Assembly (NCBI GenBank): GCA_910587715.1
Contig: CAJUMV010000016.1
Span: 13,973 to 77,972, forward strand
Reading direction: 5' to 3'
Length of the DNA stretch: 64,000 nt
DNA from: an uncultured Lachnospiraceae bacterium
Lineage (GTDB): Bacteria > Bacillota > Clostridia > Lachnospirales > Lachnospiraceae
The notes under the pieces were generated by a model. It was given only the letters and a program-made list of their open reading frames with translations, was not told the DNA's origin and made no database searches. Both the position numbers and the translations under genes were made by a program. Positions 27,084-35,113 of this stretch are shown here, in pieces (the first letter of the stretch is position 1; every line of letters begins with the position of its first letter).

Positions 27084-27862
27084 CGCTGTGCTGCCAACGC
27101 CAGATCTTTCACCACTTCCCCGGCAATGATAAGTCCCGCCACAGAAGGGACGAAAGCGACACTGCCGGGTGTTTGGCGGCGCGCCACATTGCTTCCCCCT
27201 TCTTCTGCAGTCTGACCTGCCGCATCGTCATGCGAAAAACCCGCCTCCTGCTGCACCCCATATTTCTCCGCGGGAACAATCGGTTTTTCCTCCGAATACA
27301 CCACCTTCAAGTGCTCCACGTTCCGCTTTTTCAATTCCCTGCGCATCACGCGCGCCAGCGGGCACACCTTTGTCTCATAGATATCCGCCACGCGAAAAGC
27401 CGTGGCATCCAGCTTGTTTCCCGCCCCCATGCTGCTGATAACAGGCACACCCGCATCTTTCGCGCGCATCACCAGCTCGATCTTCGCCGTCACGGTGTCC
27501 ACCGCGTCCACCACATAATCGTATTCGCCAAAAGGAAAGCTGTCCGCATTTTCCGGCAGGAAAAAACAGGGGTAAACCCGCACCTGCGCCTGTGGGTTGA
27601 CGGAGAGAATCCGCTCCCGCATCACATCCGTTTTCTCCCTTCCCACCGTCTCCCGCGTGGCGATGATCTGTCGGTTGATATTTGAGAGCGCCACCTTGTC
27701 CTTGTCGATCAGGTCAAGGGCACCCACGCCGCTTCGCGCAAGCGCCTCGCACACATAGCCGCCCACGCCGCCCACGCCAAAGACTGCCACCCGTGAGTAG
27801 GCGAGTCTGTCCATCGCATCTGCACCCAAAAGCATTTCTGTTCTGCTAAATTCTTCCTGCAT
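27080..27862 (-). CDS. tcdA: tRNA threonylcarbamoyladenosine dehydratase
   Basis: 260 residues of the E1-like ThiF/MoeB fold: nucleotide-binding GVGGVGGYVCEALARSGVG near residue 30, DKVALSNINRQ, DAVDTVTAKIEL and SMGAGNKLDATAFRVADI. The size and the R-x-LKKRNVEHLKVVYSEEKP tail match TcdA/CsdL, which uses ATP to turn t6A at position 37 of ANN-decoding tRNAs into its cyclic form. The start is ATG at 27862 with AAAGGAAG upstream; an in-frame TTG five codons earlier overlaps that site. Its stop overlaps the end of the convergent hydrolase remnant by four bases. Confidence 0.9.
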   Translation of the reverse strand: MQEEFSRTEMLLGADAMDRLAYSRVAVFGVGGVGGYVCEALARSGVGALDLIDKDKVALSNINRQIIATRETVGREKTDVMRERILSVNPQAQVRVYPCFFLPENADSFPFGEYDYVVDAVDTVTAKIELVMRAKDAGVPVISSMGAGNKLDATAFRVADIYETKVCPLARVMRRELKKRNVEHLKVVYSEEKPIVPAEKYGVQQEAGFSHDDAAGQTAEEGGSNVARRQTPGSVAFVPSVAGLIIAGEVVKDLALAAQR

Positions 27863-27919
27863 GTTTCTTCCTTTCAAAGCGCTCTTTTTATATCATACTT
27901 TTATCCATTTTATCAAACA

Positions 27920-28435
27920 TCACTCATCCGATAACCCGACTCTCTTCAAATATTGTCTGTAGATTGGATGCATAGCATTACCGGGTCTGTCCGGAAACAT
28001 GGTTTCAGGCGCCTTTAAGGCAGGAACCCACGCCGCTGAATCCACTTCACCGGAAAGTCGAAAATCCGCTTTTGAGGCAAACCCTATAAATCCGTGCATA
28101 AGCAGCTCCTTTGCATCAAACCAATAGGTTCCCGCATATTCCAATTTTTCAATATCAATCCCCAGCTCCTCCTTGACTTCTCTAACTGCAGTCTCCTCCG
28201 CGTTTTCTCTGGGTGTGATATAACCCGAAACAAAGGATGTAAATCGGTCGGACATATACGTCTGTCTTAACAGCGCAATCTCATGGTATTGATTTGCCAC
28301 TAAAACAATACAGCAGCTTGCAAACGAGTCAAACCAATATTGGTTACACTGTTCACAGAACGGTACCTTTCCATCATCCCCTGCCGTTTTGTCTTTCAGT
28401 TTCATTCCACACTTTGGGCAATAATTATAATGCAT
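27920..28435 (-). CDS. NUDIX hydrolase with zinc ribbon
   Basis: 171 residues from ATG 28435 (AGAGGAAGG site). N-terminal zinc ribbon YCPKCGMKL...FCEQCNQYW (residues 5-30), as in NADH pyrophosphatase-like proteins, then the NUDIX domain with box GYITPRENAEETAVREVKEELGI (in parts; G-x5-E-x7-REVKEELG). Such proteins hydrolyse nucleoside diphosphate-linked compounds such as NADH or related nucleotides. Lies between tcdA and a MATE exporter on the same strand, with small gaps. Confidence 0.9.
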   Translation of the reverse strand: MHYNYCPKCGMKLKDKTAGDDGKVPFCEQCNQYWFDSFASCCIVLVANQYHEIALLRQTYMSDRFTSFVSGYITPRENAEETAVREVKEELGIDIEKLEYAGTYWFDAKELLMHGFIGFASKADFRLSGEVDSAAWVPALKAPETMFPDRPGNAMHPIYRQYLKRVGLSDE

Positions 28436-28470
28436 ATTTCCTTCCTCTCTCAAGAAACTCTTCTATTATG

Positions 28471-29826
28471 TCAGACTTTCCTCTTGCACCCCAACTTCCG
28501 ATAAAGCGTCACATACATCGTCACGAAACACGCCAGACCGCCGACGGCATTAGAAATCGGCTCCGCCAGAAAGACCCCGTCCACACCGAACCCGATTTTC
28601 GGCAAAAGCACCGTCAGCGGCGCCACGATCACCGCCTTGCGAAGCAGGGAGAAAAAGATGGCGTGGCGGGAATCCCCCAGCGCGGTAAAGGCTGACTGCC
28701 CCGTAAACTGAAACGCCATAAAGAAGAACCCGAAAAAATACAGCCGCATGGCGCCCACGCCCGCCTCGATCATGGCGGCGTCCTCCGTAAATATGGAAAG
28801 TAACAGATGCGGCGTCAAGAGCACCAGAAGCCACGCAAACAGCGTATACCCGATTCCAAGCGCGGCGGTGAAACGAATCCCCTGCCTGACTCTTCCGTAT
28901 GCTTTCGCACCGTAATTATATCCAAGCACCGGCTGCGCGCCGCTTGTGATGCCGCTGACCGGCAGCGCCAGAATCTCCCTTGTGGAATTGATTACCGTCA
29001 TCACGCCCACATAGAGATCGCCGCCGTAAACCTTGAGCGTTGCATTGCACACCACCTGCACCAGACAGTTCGTTCCCTGCATGATAAAGCCGGACATCCC
29101 CAGCGTCATAATCTCTTTCGCCAGTCTCCCGTCAGTCCGCAGGTTCTCTCTTTTTATGGGAATCAGCGCCTTTTTCCCCGTCAGAAACAAAAGCACCCAG
29201 ATACAGGAAACCGCCTGACTAAGCACCGTGGCAAGCGCCGCGCCACCCACACCCATATCCAGCCCGAAGATAAAAACCGGATCCAGCACCAGATTCAATA
29301 ATGCGCCAAGCAGCGTCGTCATCATGCCCATACGTGGAAAGCCCTGCGCGTTAATAAATCCGTTTAATCCCGTTGCCAGCATGGTAAAGGTTGTGCCCCA
29401 CAGATAAATCTTAAGGTATGCATCCGCGTACAGATAGGAGGCGTCGCTCGCGCCAAACAGATAGAGCACCGGTCTGCGAAACAGATAGCCGAGAACGAAC
29501 ATCTCCACCGATGTGCCAAGCAGAAGGGAAAACGTATTGCCGAGGATTTTCCCCGCCCGCTCTTCCTGCCCCGCTCCTCTGGCAATAGAGAAAAGCGGCG
29601 TGCCGCCCGTCCCGAACAGGAAGGTGAGCGCCGCGATCAGGGTCGTCAGCGGAAACACCAGACCGATACCCGTCAGCGCCATGCTGTCCGCACCCGGCAG
29701 GTGCCCGATGTAGATACGGTCTACCACATTATATAAAAGCTGCACAAGCTGTGCCAGAATCAGGGGAATGGACTGCGCGACAATGTTGCGCCAGACCTTG
29801 CCCTGTGAAAAATCAGTGGACTGCAT
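28471..29826 (-). CDS. MATE family efflux transporter
   Basis: 451 residues with twelve predicted membrane helices and the MATE signature stretch (WRNIVAQSIPLILAQLVQLL, VVDRIYIGHLPGADSMALTG, and the second-half TSGAQPVLGYNYGAKAYGRV). It should export cationic compounds or metabolites using a Na+ or H+ gradient. AGAGGG lies before the ATG. It is divergent from the toxin-antitoxin pair. Substrate unknown. Confidence 0.92.
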   Translation of the reverse strand: MQSTDFSQGKVWRNIVAQSIPLILAQLVQLLYNVVDRIYIGHLPGADSMALTGIGLVFPLTTLIAALTFLFGTGGTPLFSIARGAGQEERAGKILGNTFSLLLGTSVEMFVLGYLFRRPVLYLFGASDASYLYADAYLKIYLWGTTFTMLATGLNGFINAQGFPRMGMMTTLLGALLNLVLDPVFIFGLDMGVGGAALATVLSQAVSCIWVLLFLTGKKALIPIKRENLRTDGRLAKEIMTLGMSGFIMQGTNCLVQVVCNATLKVYGGDLYVGVMTVINSTREILALPVSGITSGAQPVLGYNYGAKAYGRVRQGIRFTAALGIGYTLFAWLLVLLTPHLLLSIFTEDAAMIEAGVGAMRLYFFGFFFMAFQFTGQSAFTALGDSRHAIFFSLLRKAVIVAPLTVLLPKIGFGVDGVFLAEPISNAVGGLACFVTMYVTLYRKLGCKRKV

Positions 29827-29907
29827 AAATGATACCCTCTATCCCAAGTCAATTATTCTTTATTCTATCACGCTTTTCTGACAGTGGGCAAGTCTGTGCA
29901 CATTTTG

Positions 29908-29936
29908 TTGATAATATGGTGACAATCGTGTATCAT
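29908..29936 (+). promoter_or_regulatory. Promoter of the toxin-antitoxin operon
   Basis: TTGATA (29908-29913), 17-base spacer, TATCAT (29931-29936), followed by an AGGAGGTGA ribosome site and the antitoxin ATG. Phd-type antitoxins normally bind their own promoter. Confidence 0.6.
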
Positions 29937-29959
29937 AGATAGTAACAGGAGGTGACGAC

Positions 29960-30235
29960 ATGAATTTTTATTCTGTACGCGATTTTAGAAATGATTCCAA
30001 GTCAATTTGGGAAAACCTTAAAGGAAATGGAGAGGCTATCATCACAAATAACGGCAAGCCCTCCGCGCTCCTGCTGGATATTTCCGAAGATAATTTCGAG
30101 GTAATGCTGCAGGCAGTCAGACAGGCAAAAGCCATGATTGCCTTCAACAATATGCGAAGCCGCTCCCTCGCCAATGGACTTATGAGTGAAGAAGAAATTG
30201 AAGCAGAAATAGATGCCGCCAGAAAAGGAGATTGA
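29960..30235 (+). CDS. Phd/YefM-type antitoxin
   Basis: 91 residues. N-terminal Phd/YefM fold (MNFYSVRDFRNDSKSIWENL, then GEAIITNNGKPSALLLDIS) that binds DNA; the C-terminal helical tail (LMSEEEIEAEIDAARKGD) is the usual toxin-neutralising part. AGGAGGTGA ribosome site. It is followed after five bases by a PIN-domain gene, so it should neutralise that toxin and repress the operon. Confidence 0.9.
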   Translation: MNFYSVRDFRNDSKSIWENLKGNGEAIITNNGKPSALLLDISEDNFEVMLQAVRQAKAMIAFNNMRSRSLANGLMSEEEIEAEIDAARKGD

Positions 30236-30239
30236 CTCT

Positions 30240-30632
30240 ATGAATATTGTTCTGGATACCAATGTCCTTGTCTCTGCTTTATGGTCTGCTGACAGTAAAC
30301 CCGCCATCATTATAAACGGTGTTCTCAGCCGCCGTTTTACAGCCTGCTATGATTACCGTATTATAAGCGAATACTATACTGTACTAAAACGTCCAAAATT
30401 CCATTTTGAGGAATGGGAAATTCAAAGTCTGCTCGCTCACATCACGTCCAATGGTATTTCTATCATAGCCGACCCGATTAAGGATATTCCATTTACGGAT
30501 GAAAGCGACCGAAAATTTTATGAAGTAGCTAAATTCTGTCATGCGCCGCTTATCACAGGCAACACAAAACATTATCCAAAAGAAAGTTGTATTGTTACTG
30601 TTGCAGACTTTTACAACATGTACTATAGTTAA
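30240..30632 (+). CDS. PIN-domain toxin (COG1569-type)
   Basis: 130 residues from ATG 30240 (AAGGAG nine bases before it). It starts MNIVLDTNVLVSALWSADSK with the first catalytic Asp of the PIN fold, continues with RRFTACYDYRIISEYYTVL (acidic second site) and ends FCHAPLITGNTKHYPKESCI, the NTKHYP pattern of the TIGR00305/COG1569 PIN group. PIN toxins are Mg-dependent RNases acting on tRNA, rRNA or mRNA. Paired with a Phd-type antitoxin, a common combination for this PIN group. Confidence 0.88.
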   Translation: MNIVLDTNVLVSALWSADSKPAIIINGVLSRRFTACYDYRIISEYYTVLKRPKFHFEEWEIQSLLAHITSNGISIIADPIKDIPFTDESDRKFYEVAKFCHAPLITGNTKHYPKESCIVTVADFYNMYYS

Positions 30633-30671
30633 ATCGCAGGCAATCTAAAACAATAAAAAGGAGATACAACA

Positions 30672-31829
30672 ATGCAAATCACAAACGACATTCATTACAT
30701 AGGCGTAAACGACCACGACATCGACCTCTTCGAGGGACAATATATTGTAGAAAACGGCATGGCATACAATTCCTACGTCATCATAGACGAGAAGATCGCC
30801 GTGATGGACACGGTTGACACCAACTTTGAGGAAGAGTGGCTTGGGAACCTGAAAACCGCATTAAACGGTCGCACGCCGGACTATCTGATCGTCCAGCACA
30901 TGGAGCCCGACCACTCCGCCAGCATAGACGCATTTGTCAAGGCGTACCCGGAGACGGTGATCGTGGCGTCCGCGCCCGCTTTCACCATGATGAAACAGTT
31001 TTTCGGCACGGACTACGCCGAAAAGCGGCAGGTCATCAAGGAGGGCGATTCCCTTTCCCTTGGCGCACACACGTTGCAGTTTGTCGCCGCGCCGATGGTG
31101 CACTGGCCCGAGGTCATGGTCACCTATGACGCAAAAGACAAGGTGCTCTTCTCCGCGGACGGCTTCGGCAAATTCGGCGCCCTCGACGCGGACGAGGACT
31201 GGGCGTGCGAGGCGCGCCGCTACTACTTCGGTATCGTGGGCAAATACGGTATGCAGGTGCAGAACCTTCTGAAAAAGGCGGCGGCACTCGACATCCAGAT
31301 TATCTGCCCGCTGCACGGTCCTGTCCTGAAAGAAAACTTGGAATATTATGTAAACTTATATCAGACATGGTCCTCCTACGGCGTGGAGTCGGAGGGCATT
31401 ATGATCGCCTACACTTCCGTCTACGGCAATACAAAAAAAGCCGCCGGACTGCTGGCGGAAAAACTGACCGAAAAAGGCTGTCCGAAGGTAGTTGTCGCGG
31501 ACCTCGCAAGGGAGGATATGGCAGAATGTGTGGAGGATGCATTCCGCTACGGCAAGCTGGTGCTCGCCACCACCACCTACAATACGGAAATGTTCCCCTT
31601 TATGCGGGAATTTATTGACGAGCTGATTTCCCACAACTATCAGAAGCGCACCATCGCCCTGATGGAGAACGGCTCCTGGGCGCCCATGGCAGCAAAGGCG
31701 ATGCGGACAAGACTGGAGGGCTGCAAGGATATCACCTTCACGGAGAACACGGTGCAGATACGCTCCGCCTTAAACGAAGAGAATATCGCACAGATTGAGG
31801 CGCTGGCGGAGGAACTCTGTACAAATTAG
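30672..31829 (+). CDS. FprA-family A-type flavoprotein (flavodiiron protein)
   Basis: 385 residues. The N-terminal metallo-beta-lactamase-like domain holds the diiron ligands: HMEPDHSASI (H-x-E-x-D-H), a later H in MVHWPE, D in FSADGFGKFG and H in PLHGPVL. The C-terminal flavodoxin domain has YTSVYGNTKKAAGLL for FMN and ENGSWAPMAAKAM. These proteins reduce O2 to water (and sometimes NO) in anaerobes, fed by rubredoxin or a reductase. No rubredoxin gene lies nearby. AAGGAG ribosome site. It is followed by a strong terminator. Confidence 0.95.
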   Translation: MQITNDIHYIGVNDHDIDLFEGQYIVENGMAYNSYVIIDEKIAVMDTVDTNFEEEWLGNLKTALNGRTPDYLIVQHMEPDHSASIDAFVKAYPETVIVASAPAFTMMKQFFGTDYAEKRQVIKEGDSLSLGAHTLQFVAAPMVHWPEVMVTYDAKDKVLFSADGFGKFGALDADEDWACEARRYYFGIVGKYGMQVQNLLKKAAALDIQIICPLHGPVLKENLEYYVNLYQTWSSYGVESEGIMIAYTSVYGNTKKAAGLLAEKLTEKGCPKVVVADLAREDMAECVEDAFRYGKLVLATTTYNTEMFPFMREFIDELISHNYQKRTIALMENGSWAPMAAKAMRTRLEGCKDITFTENTVQIRSALNEENIAQIEALAEELCTN

Positions 31830-31856
31830 CCGTCTCTTCCATAAAATATACGCGTT

Positions 31857-31893
31857 CAAAAAGCGGCTCCTTTTCACAGGGAACCGCTTTTTT
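31857..31893 (+). terminator. Terminator of the flavoprotein gene
   Basis: AAAAAGCGGCTCC-TTTTCACA-GGGAACCGC followed by TTTTTTT. Near-perfect stem and long T-run. Confidence 0.92.
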
Positions 31894-31969
31894 TCTATTT
31901 CCTTGTTCAGTGATTTACTTCTTGTCTGCAAGACTATGGCTTCCGATACCATTAGGATATGCGTCGCTC

Positions 31970-32575
31970 CTACGCCTCCACCCCCAGCCTGCGCAGTTCC
32001 TCCACCGCCTGCGCCTGATTCCGAAAGAGAATCGTATGTATGCCAAACTTCTGCGCTCCGTCCAGATTTTTCTGCGTATCGTCCAAAAACACGCATTCCT
32101 CCGGCACCAGCCCGTAACGGTCAATCAAAAGCTGATAGATTTCCGGCATGGGCTTAATGATTTTTTCCTGATAGGATAGGATGCCGCCGTCCATATAAGG
32201 AAGAAAGTCGAGAGCCGCCGCGCAGTCCTTATGGGCTTTCCTTGAAAAATTGGACAGATAGAGACAGCGGTAACCTTTTCCCTTCAACTCCTGTATCCAG
32301 GGAATCGCATAGTCATTCCGGCTTACAATCGTTGACTTGTCATGCTGTGTCTCACGGATTTCCTTCTCGATGCCGGGGTCGTTTTCGATAAATCCCTGCA
32401 GAAGCTCCTCGTCGCTCAAAACGCCTCTGTCGCACTCGTTCCAAAAAGGGTTCCTGACCGTAGCGTTCGCCAATCGCTCAAAAATTTCCTCGTTGTATCC
32501 GAAGCTGCGGTAATGCGCCTCCCACGTAAAATCCGCCAGCACATTCCCGATATCAAATATGATTGTCGTAATCAT
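31970..32575 (-). CDS. HAD-family hydrolase (YihX-like phosphatase)
   Basis: 201 residues from ATG 32575 with a GAGGAAAAGG site; two earlier in-frame ATGs have poorer sites and would add a non-conserved tail. It begins MITTIIFDIGNVLADF, the HAD motif I in the DIGNVL variant, with a helical cap, motif II in CLYLSNFS, Lys motif III in KIIKPMPEIY and motif IV in CVFLDDTQKNLDGA. Members of this subgroup dephosphorylate small sugar phosphates or related compounds. Substrate cannot be read from sequence. Confidence 0.88.
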   Translation of the reverse strand: MITTIIFDIGNVLADFTWEAHYRSFGYNEEIFERLANATVRNPFWNECDRGVLSDEELLQGFIENDPGIEKEIRETQHDKSTIVSRNDYAIPWIQELKGKGYRCLYLSNFSRKAHKDCAAALDFLPYMDGGILSYQEKIIKPMPEIYQLLIDRYGLVPEECVFLDDTQKNLDGAQKFGIHTILFRNQAQAVEELRRLGVEA

Positions 32576-32614
32576 CTTCCTTTTCCTCATATATCCTTTG
32601 CATATAGCGATAAC

Positions 32615-32723
32615 TGCGAAACTCATCACAACATTTCCCTAATTGCGCAAATAGCATTATCATAAGCGCGTCTGCGTTGATTATGCTATTTGTACAATTT
32701 CAACACCATATATGAGTTTCGCA
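32615..32723. repeat. Intergenic palindromic repeat, copy 2, with inner palindrome
   Basis: Outer arms TGCGAAACTCAT (32615-32626) and ATGAGTTTCGCA (32712-32723). Inner arms AAATAGCATTATCA (32649-32662) and TGATTATGCTATTT (32678-32691), 13 of 14 paired. GCTATTTGTACA (32685-32696) and the following ten bases match copy 1 at 6314 with two differences. Same position type as copy 1: between two minus-strand genes. Confidence 0.75.
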
Positions 32724-32756
32724 TTTCCACTTGAATTTACATAATGTCAGGATTCA

Positions 32757-33503
32757 TCAAGTTCTCATCAGACCGTCCACATGCAGCACCTCTCCGCTGA
32801 TGTAGGACGCCCTGTCCGATGCGAGAAACACGAAAGCGTTGGCGATATCCTCCGGCTGTCCCATTCTCCGCAGCGGAATCTGCGCGATCATGGGATCGAT
32901 CACCTCTTTGGGCACCTGTCTCATCATATCCGTGTAAGTGATGCCCGGCGCAACCGCGTTGACCCGGATGCCCTTCGGTCCCAGCTCTCTCGCCAGAGAC
33001 AGGGTAAAACCGTTCACCGCAAATTTGGATGTGGGATAAGCGATTCCCGCGGGCTGCCCGTCCCGGCTCACCATGGAGGATGTGTTCAGAATCACGCCGC
33101 TCCCCGCCGCGATCATATGCTCGCTTGCCGCCTTAGAACAGTTATACACGCCCTTGATGTTTAAGTCCATTACCTTCTCAAAGGTTTCCGCCGTATAGTC
33201 CGTAAAAGGGGTACTCTCCGACACGCCCGCGTTATTCACGAGAATGTCAATGTTTCCGTACTTTTGTGCCACGCCGTCAAACGCCGCCTTTACCGCCGCG
33301 TAATCGGAAAGGTTCGGGAAAATGCCCTCCACCGCCGCGTCCGGATAGGTCTCTTTCAGCTTCGCCACCGCCTTGTCCGCAGTCTCCTGACGGCTTGCAC
33401 ACAGCACGACCTTCGCGCCCTCCTGCAAGAAAGCCTCGACGGTCGCATAGCCGATTCCTCTGCTGCCGCCCGTCACAATCGCAACCTTGTTCTCCAGTAA
33501 CAT
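32757..33503 (-). CDS. SDR family oxidoreductase (FabG-like)
   Basis: 248 residues from ATG 33503 with AGGAGGG upstream; an earlier in-frame ATG adds 13 unmatched residues. Classical short-chain dehydrogenase: nucleotide site VTGGSRGIGYA, NNAG at about residue 87, catalytic Ser in LNTSSMVS, Tyr-Lys in YPTSKFAVNG, and PGITYTDM. It should be NAD(P)-dependent. The overall pattern is close to 3-oxoacyl-ACP reductases and also to clostridial hydroxysteroid dehydrogenases; no fatty-acid or bile-acid genes lie near, so the substrate is open. Confidence 0.88.
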   Translation of the reverse strand: MLLENKVAIVTGGSRGIGYATVEAFLQEGAKVVLCASRQETADKAVAKLKETYPDAAVEGIFPNLSDYAAVKAAFDGVAQKYGNIDILVNNAGVSESTPFTDYTAETFEKVMDLNIKGVYNCSKAASEHMIAAGSGVILNTSSMVSRDGQPAGIAYPTSKFAVNGFTLSLARELGPKGIRVNAVAPGITYTDMMRQVPKEVIDPMIAQIPLRRMGQPEDIANAFVFLASDRASYISGEVLHVDGLMRT

Positions 33504-33569
33504 AGTTTTCCCTCCTCTTTTATTTTGTTCTGCTATCCCCATTGCCTTTTTCTCGTTCGTACTCTGCGT

Positions 33570-34862
33570 CTATTTTTTCAGCGGACTTTCTCTATATATG
33601 ATATCCTCTCTGCCGGGTCCGTTCGATACCATAGTAATAGGATACCCGATCTGCTCCTCAATAAACTCCACATAGTTGCGGCAGTTTTCCGGCAGCTCCT
33701 CATACTTTTTGACGCCGCGGATCTCACACTTCCAGCCGGGCAGTTTTTTCAGTACGGGCTTCGCCTTCTCCAGCTTACATGTCACGGGGAAATCCGTGAT
33801 CACCTCGCCATCCACCTCATAGCCCACGCACACCGGAATCTCGTCCAGATAACCGAGCACGTCGAGCACCGTGAACGCAACGTCGGTAGTGCCCTGCAGG
33901 CGGCAGCCGTACTTGGACGCCACGCAGTCAAACCAGCCCATTCTTCTCGGGCGTCCCGTAGTCGCACCGAACTCGCCGCCATCGCCGCCGCGTCTGCGCA
34001 GTTCATCCGCCTCGTCGCCGAAAATCTCCGACACGAACGCACCTGCGCCCACTGCGGAGGAATATGCCTTGCACACGGTAATAATCTGCTTGATTTCATA
34101 AGGCGGAATCCCTGCGCCAATCGCGCCGAAAGCCGCCAGCGTGGAGGAGGACGTCACCATCGGGTAAATGCCGTGGTCAGGATCCTTGAGCGTGCCGAGC
34201 TGTCCCTCTAACAGCACGGTCTTGCCATCCTTTAACGCCTGATGCAGATAAGAGGACACATCGCACACATACGGCGCGATCATCTCCCGGTACTGCTGCA
34301 TCGTAGTTAACAGCTCCTTCGGGTCAACGGCAGGCTTATGGTAAAGATGCTCTAAAAGCACATTTTTCGTCTCGCACACCCGCTCCAGCTTCTCCTTCAA
34401 AACATCATCGTCGAAAAGCTCGCTCACCTGAAAGCCAATCTTAGCGTATTTATCTGAATAAAAAGGCGCAATCCCGGACTTCGTGGAGCCGAAGGACTTT
34501 CCGCCGAGTCTCTCTTCCTCGTACTGGTCAAATAAAATATGGTAAGGCATCACAATCTGACAGCGGTCGGACACCAAAATTTTCGGCATCGGCACACCCC
34601 TGTCCGTAAGGGACTTAATCTCATCCACCAGAATCGGAATGTTAAGAGCAACACCGTTGCCGATAATACTTGTAGTATGCCCGTAAAACACGCCGGACGG
34701 CAGACTGTGCAGCGCAAACTTGCCGTAATTATTCACAATCGTGTGCCCCGCGTTCGCACCTCCCTGAAAACGAACCACGATATCCGCTTTCTCCGCCAGC
34801 GAATCCGTAATCTTGCCTTTTCCCTCGTCGCCCCAGTTGGCGCCCACTACCGCTTTTACCAT
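33570..34862 (-). CDS. purA: Adenylosuccinate synthase
   Basis: 430 residues, full length. GTP site VGANWGDEGKGKITD at the start, FQGGANAGHTIVNNYGKF (in parts), and the IMP/aspartate site region GATTGRPRRMGWFD. It joins IMP and aspartate with GTP, the first step from IMP to AMP. The next step, purB, is also in the window (42062-43513) but in another transcription unit. AGGAGG lies before the ATG. A long structured repeat sits just upstream. Confidence 0.97.
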   Translation of the reverse strand: MVKAVVGANWGDEGKGKITDSLAEKADIVVRFQGGANAGHTIVNNYGKFALHSLPSGVFYGHTTSIIGNGVALNIPILVDEIKSLTDRGVPMPKILVSDRCQIVMPYHILFDQYEEERLGGKSFGSTKSGIAPFYSDKYAKIGFQVSELFDDDVLKEKLERVCETKNVLLEHLYHKPAVDPKELLTTMQQYREMIAPYVCDVSSYLHQALKDGKTVLLEGQLGTLKDPDHGIYPMVTSSSTLAAFGAIGAGIPPYEIKQIITVCKAYSSAVGAGAFVSEIFGDEADELRRRGGDGGEFGATTGRPRRMGWFDCVASKYGCRLQGTTDVAFTVLDVLGYLDEIPVCVGYEVDGEVITDFPVTCKLEKAKPVLKKLPGWKCEIRGVKKYEELPENCRNYVEFIEEQIGYPITMVSNGPGREDIIYRESPLKK

Positions 34863-34883
34863 AATACACTCCTCCTTATTTCA

Positions 34884-35028
34884 CATAAGCAGATTGAGCA
34901 GGGCAGACTCGAAATGCTTCGCATTTCTCATTCGCGTTGCTCGTCATAAACCATCACAGACTGTCTTGCATGCATGCAAGCATGCAGCCTGCCTGTGATG
35001 CTTTCTGATTCTGCCCATACGCGTAAAA
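34884..35028. repeat. AAGCAGA intergenic repeat family, long copy A
   Basis: About 140 bases, starting CATAAGCAGA and ending CTGCCCATACGCGTAAAA. Contains GAAATGCTTCGCATTTC (small hairpin), then TTCGCGTTGCTCGTCATAAA, then a stem CATCACAG.../...CTGTGATG enclosing GCATGCATGCAAGCATGC. It aligns over most of its length with copy B (39747-39872). It lies in the 5' region of purA. Confidence 0.8.
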
Positions 35029-35057
35029 GACCGGTTGTAAAAAACCGGTCTTTGTTT
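35026..35057. terminator. Terminator between purA leader and rarA unit
   Basis: AAAAGACCGGTT-GTAAAA-AACCGGTCTTT with T-rich flank (GTTTCTT) on the plus strand and TTTT on the minus strand. Confidence 0.7.
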
Positions 35058-35113
35058 CTTACTTTCACATTATAAAGCAAAACACTTCCTAAATCAATAC
35101 TTTTCCCTTCTGC

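Noticed and set aside
32615..32723. Reading the nested palindrome as a simple terminator of the HAD gene
   Set aside because: No U-run follows the outer stem, and arms and core recur at another locus, which fits a repeat family better.
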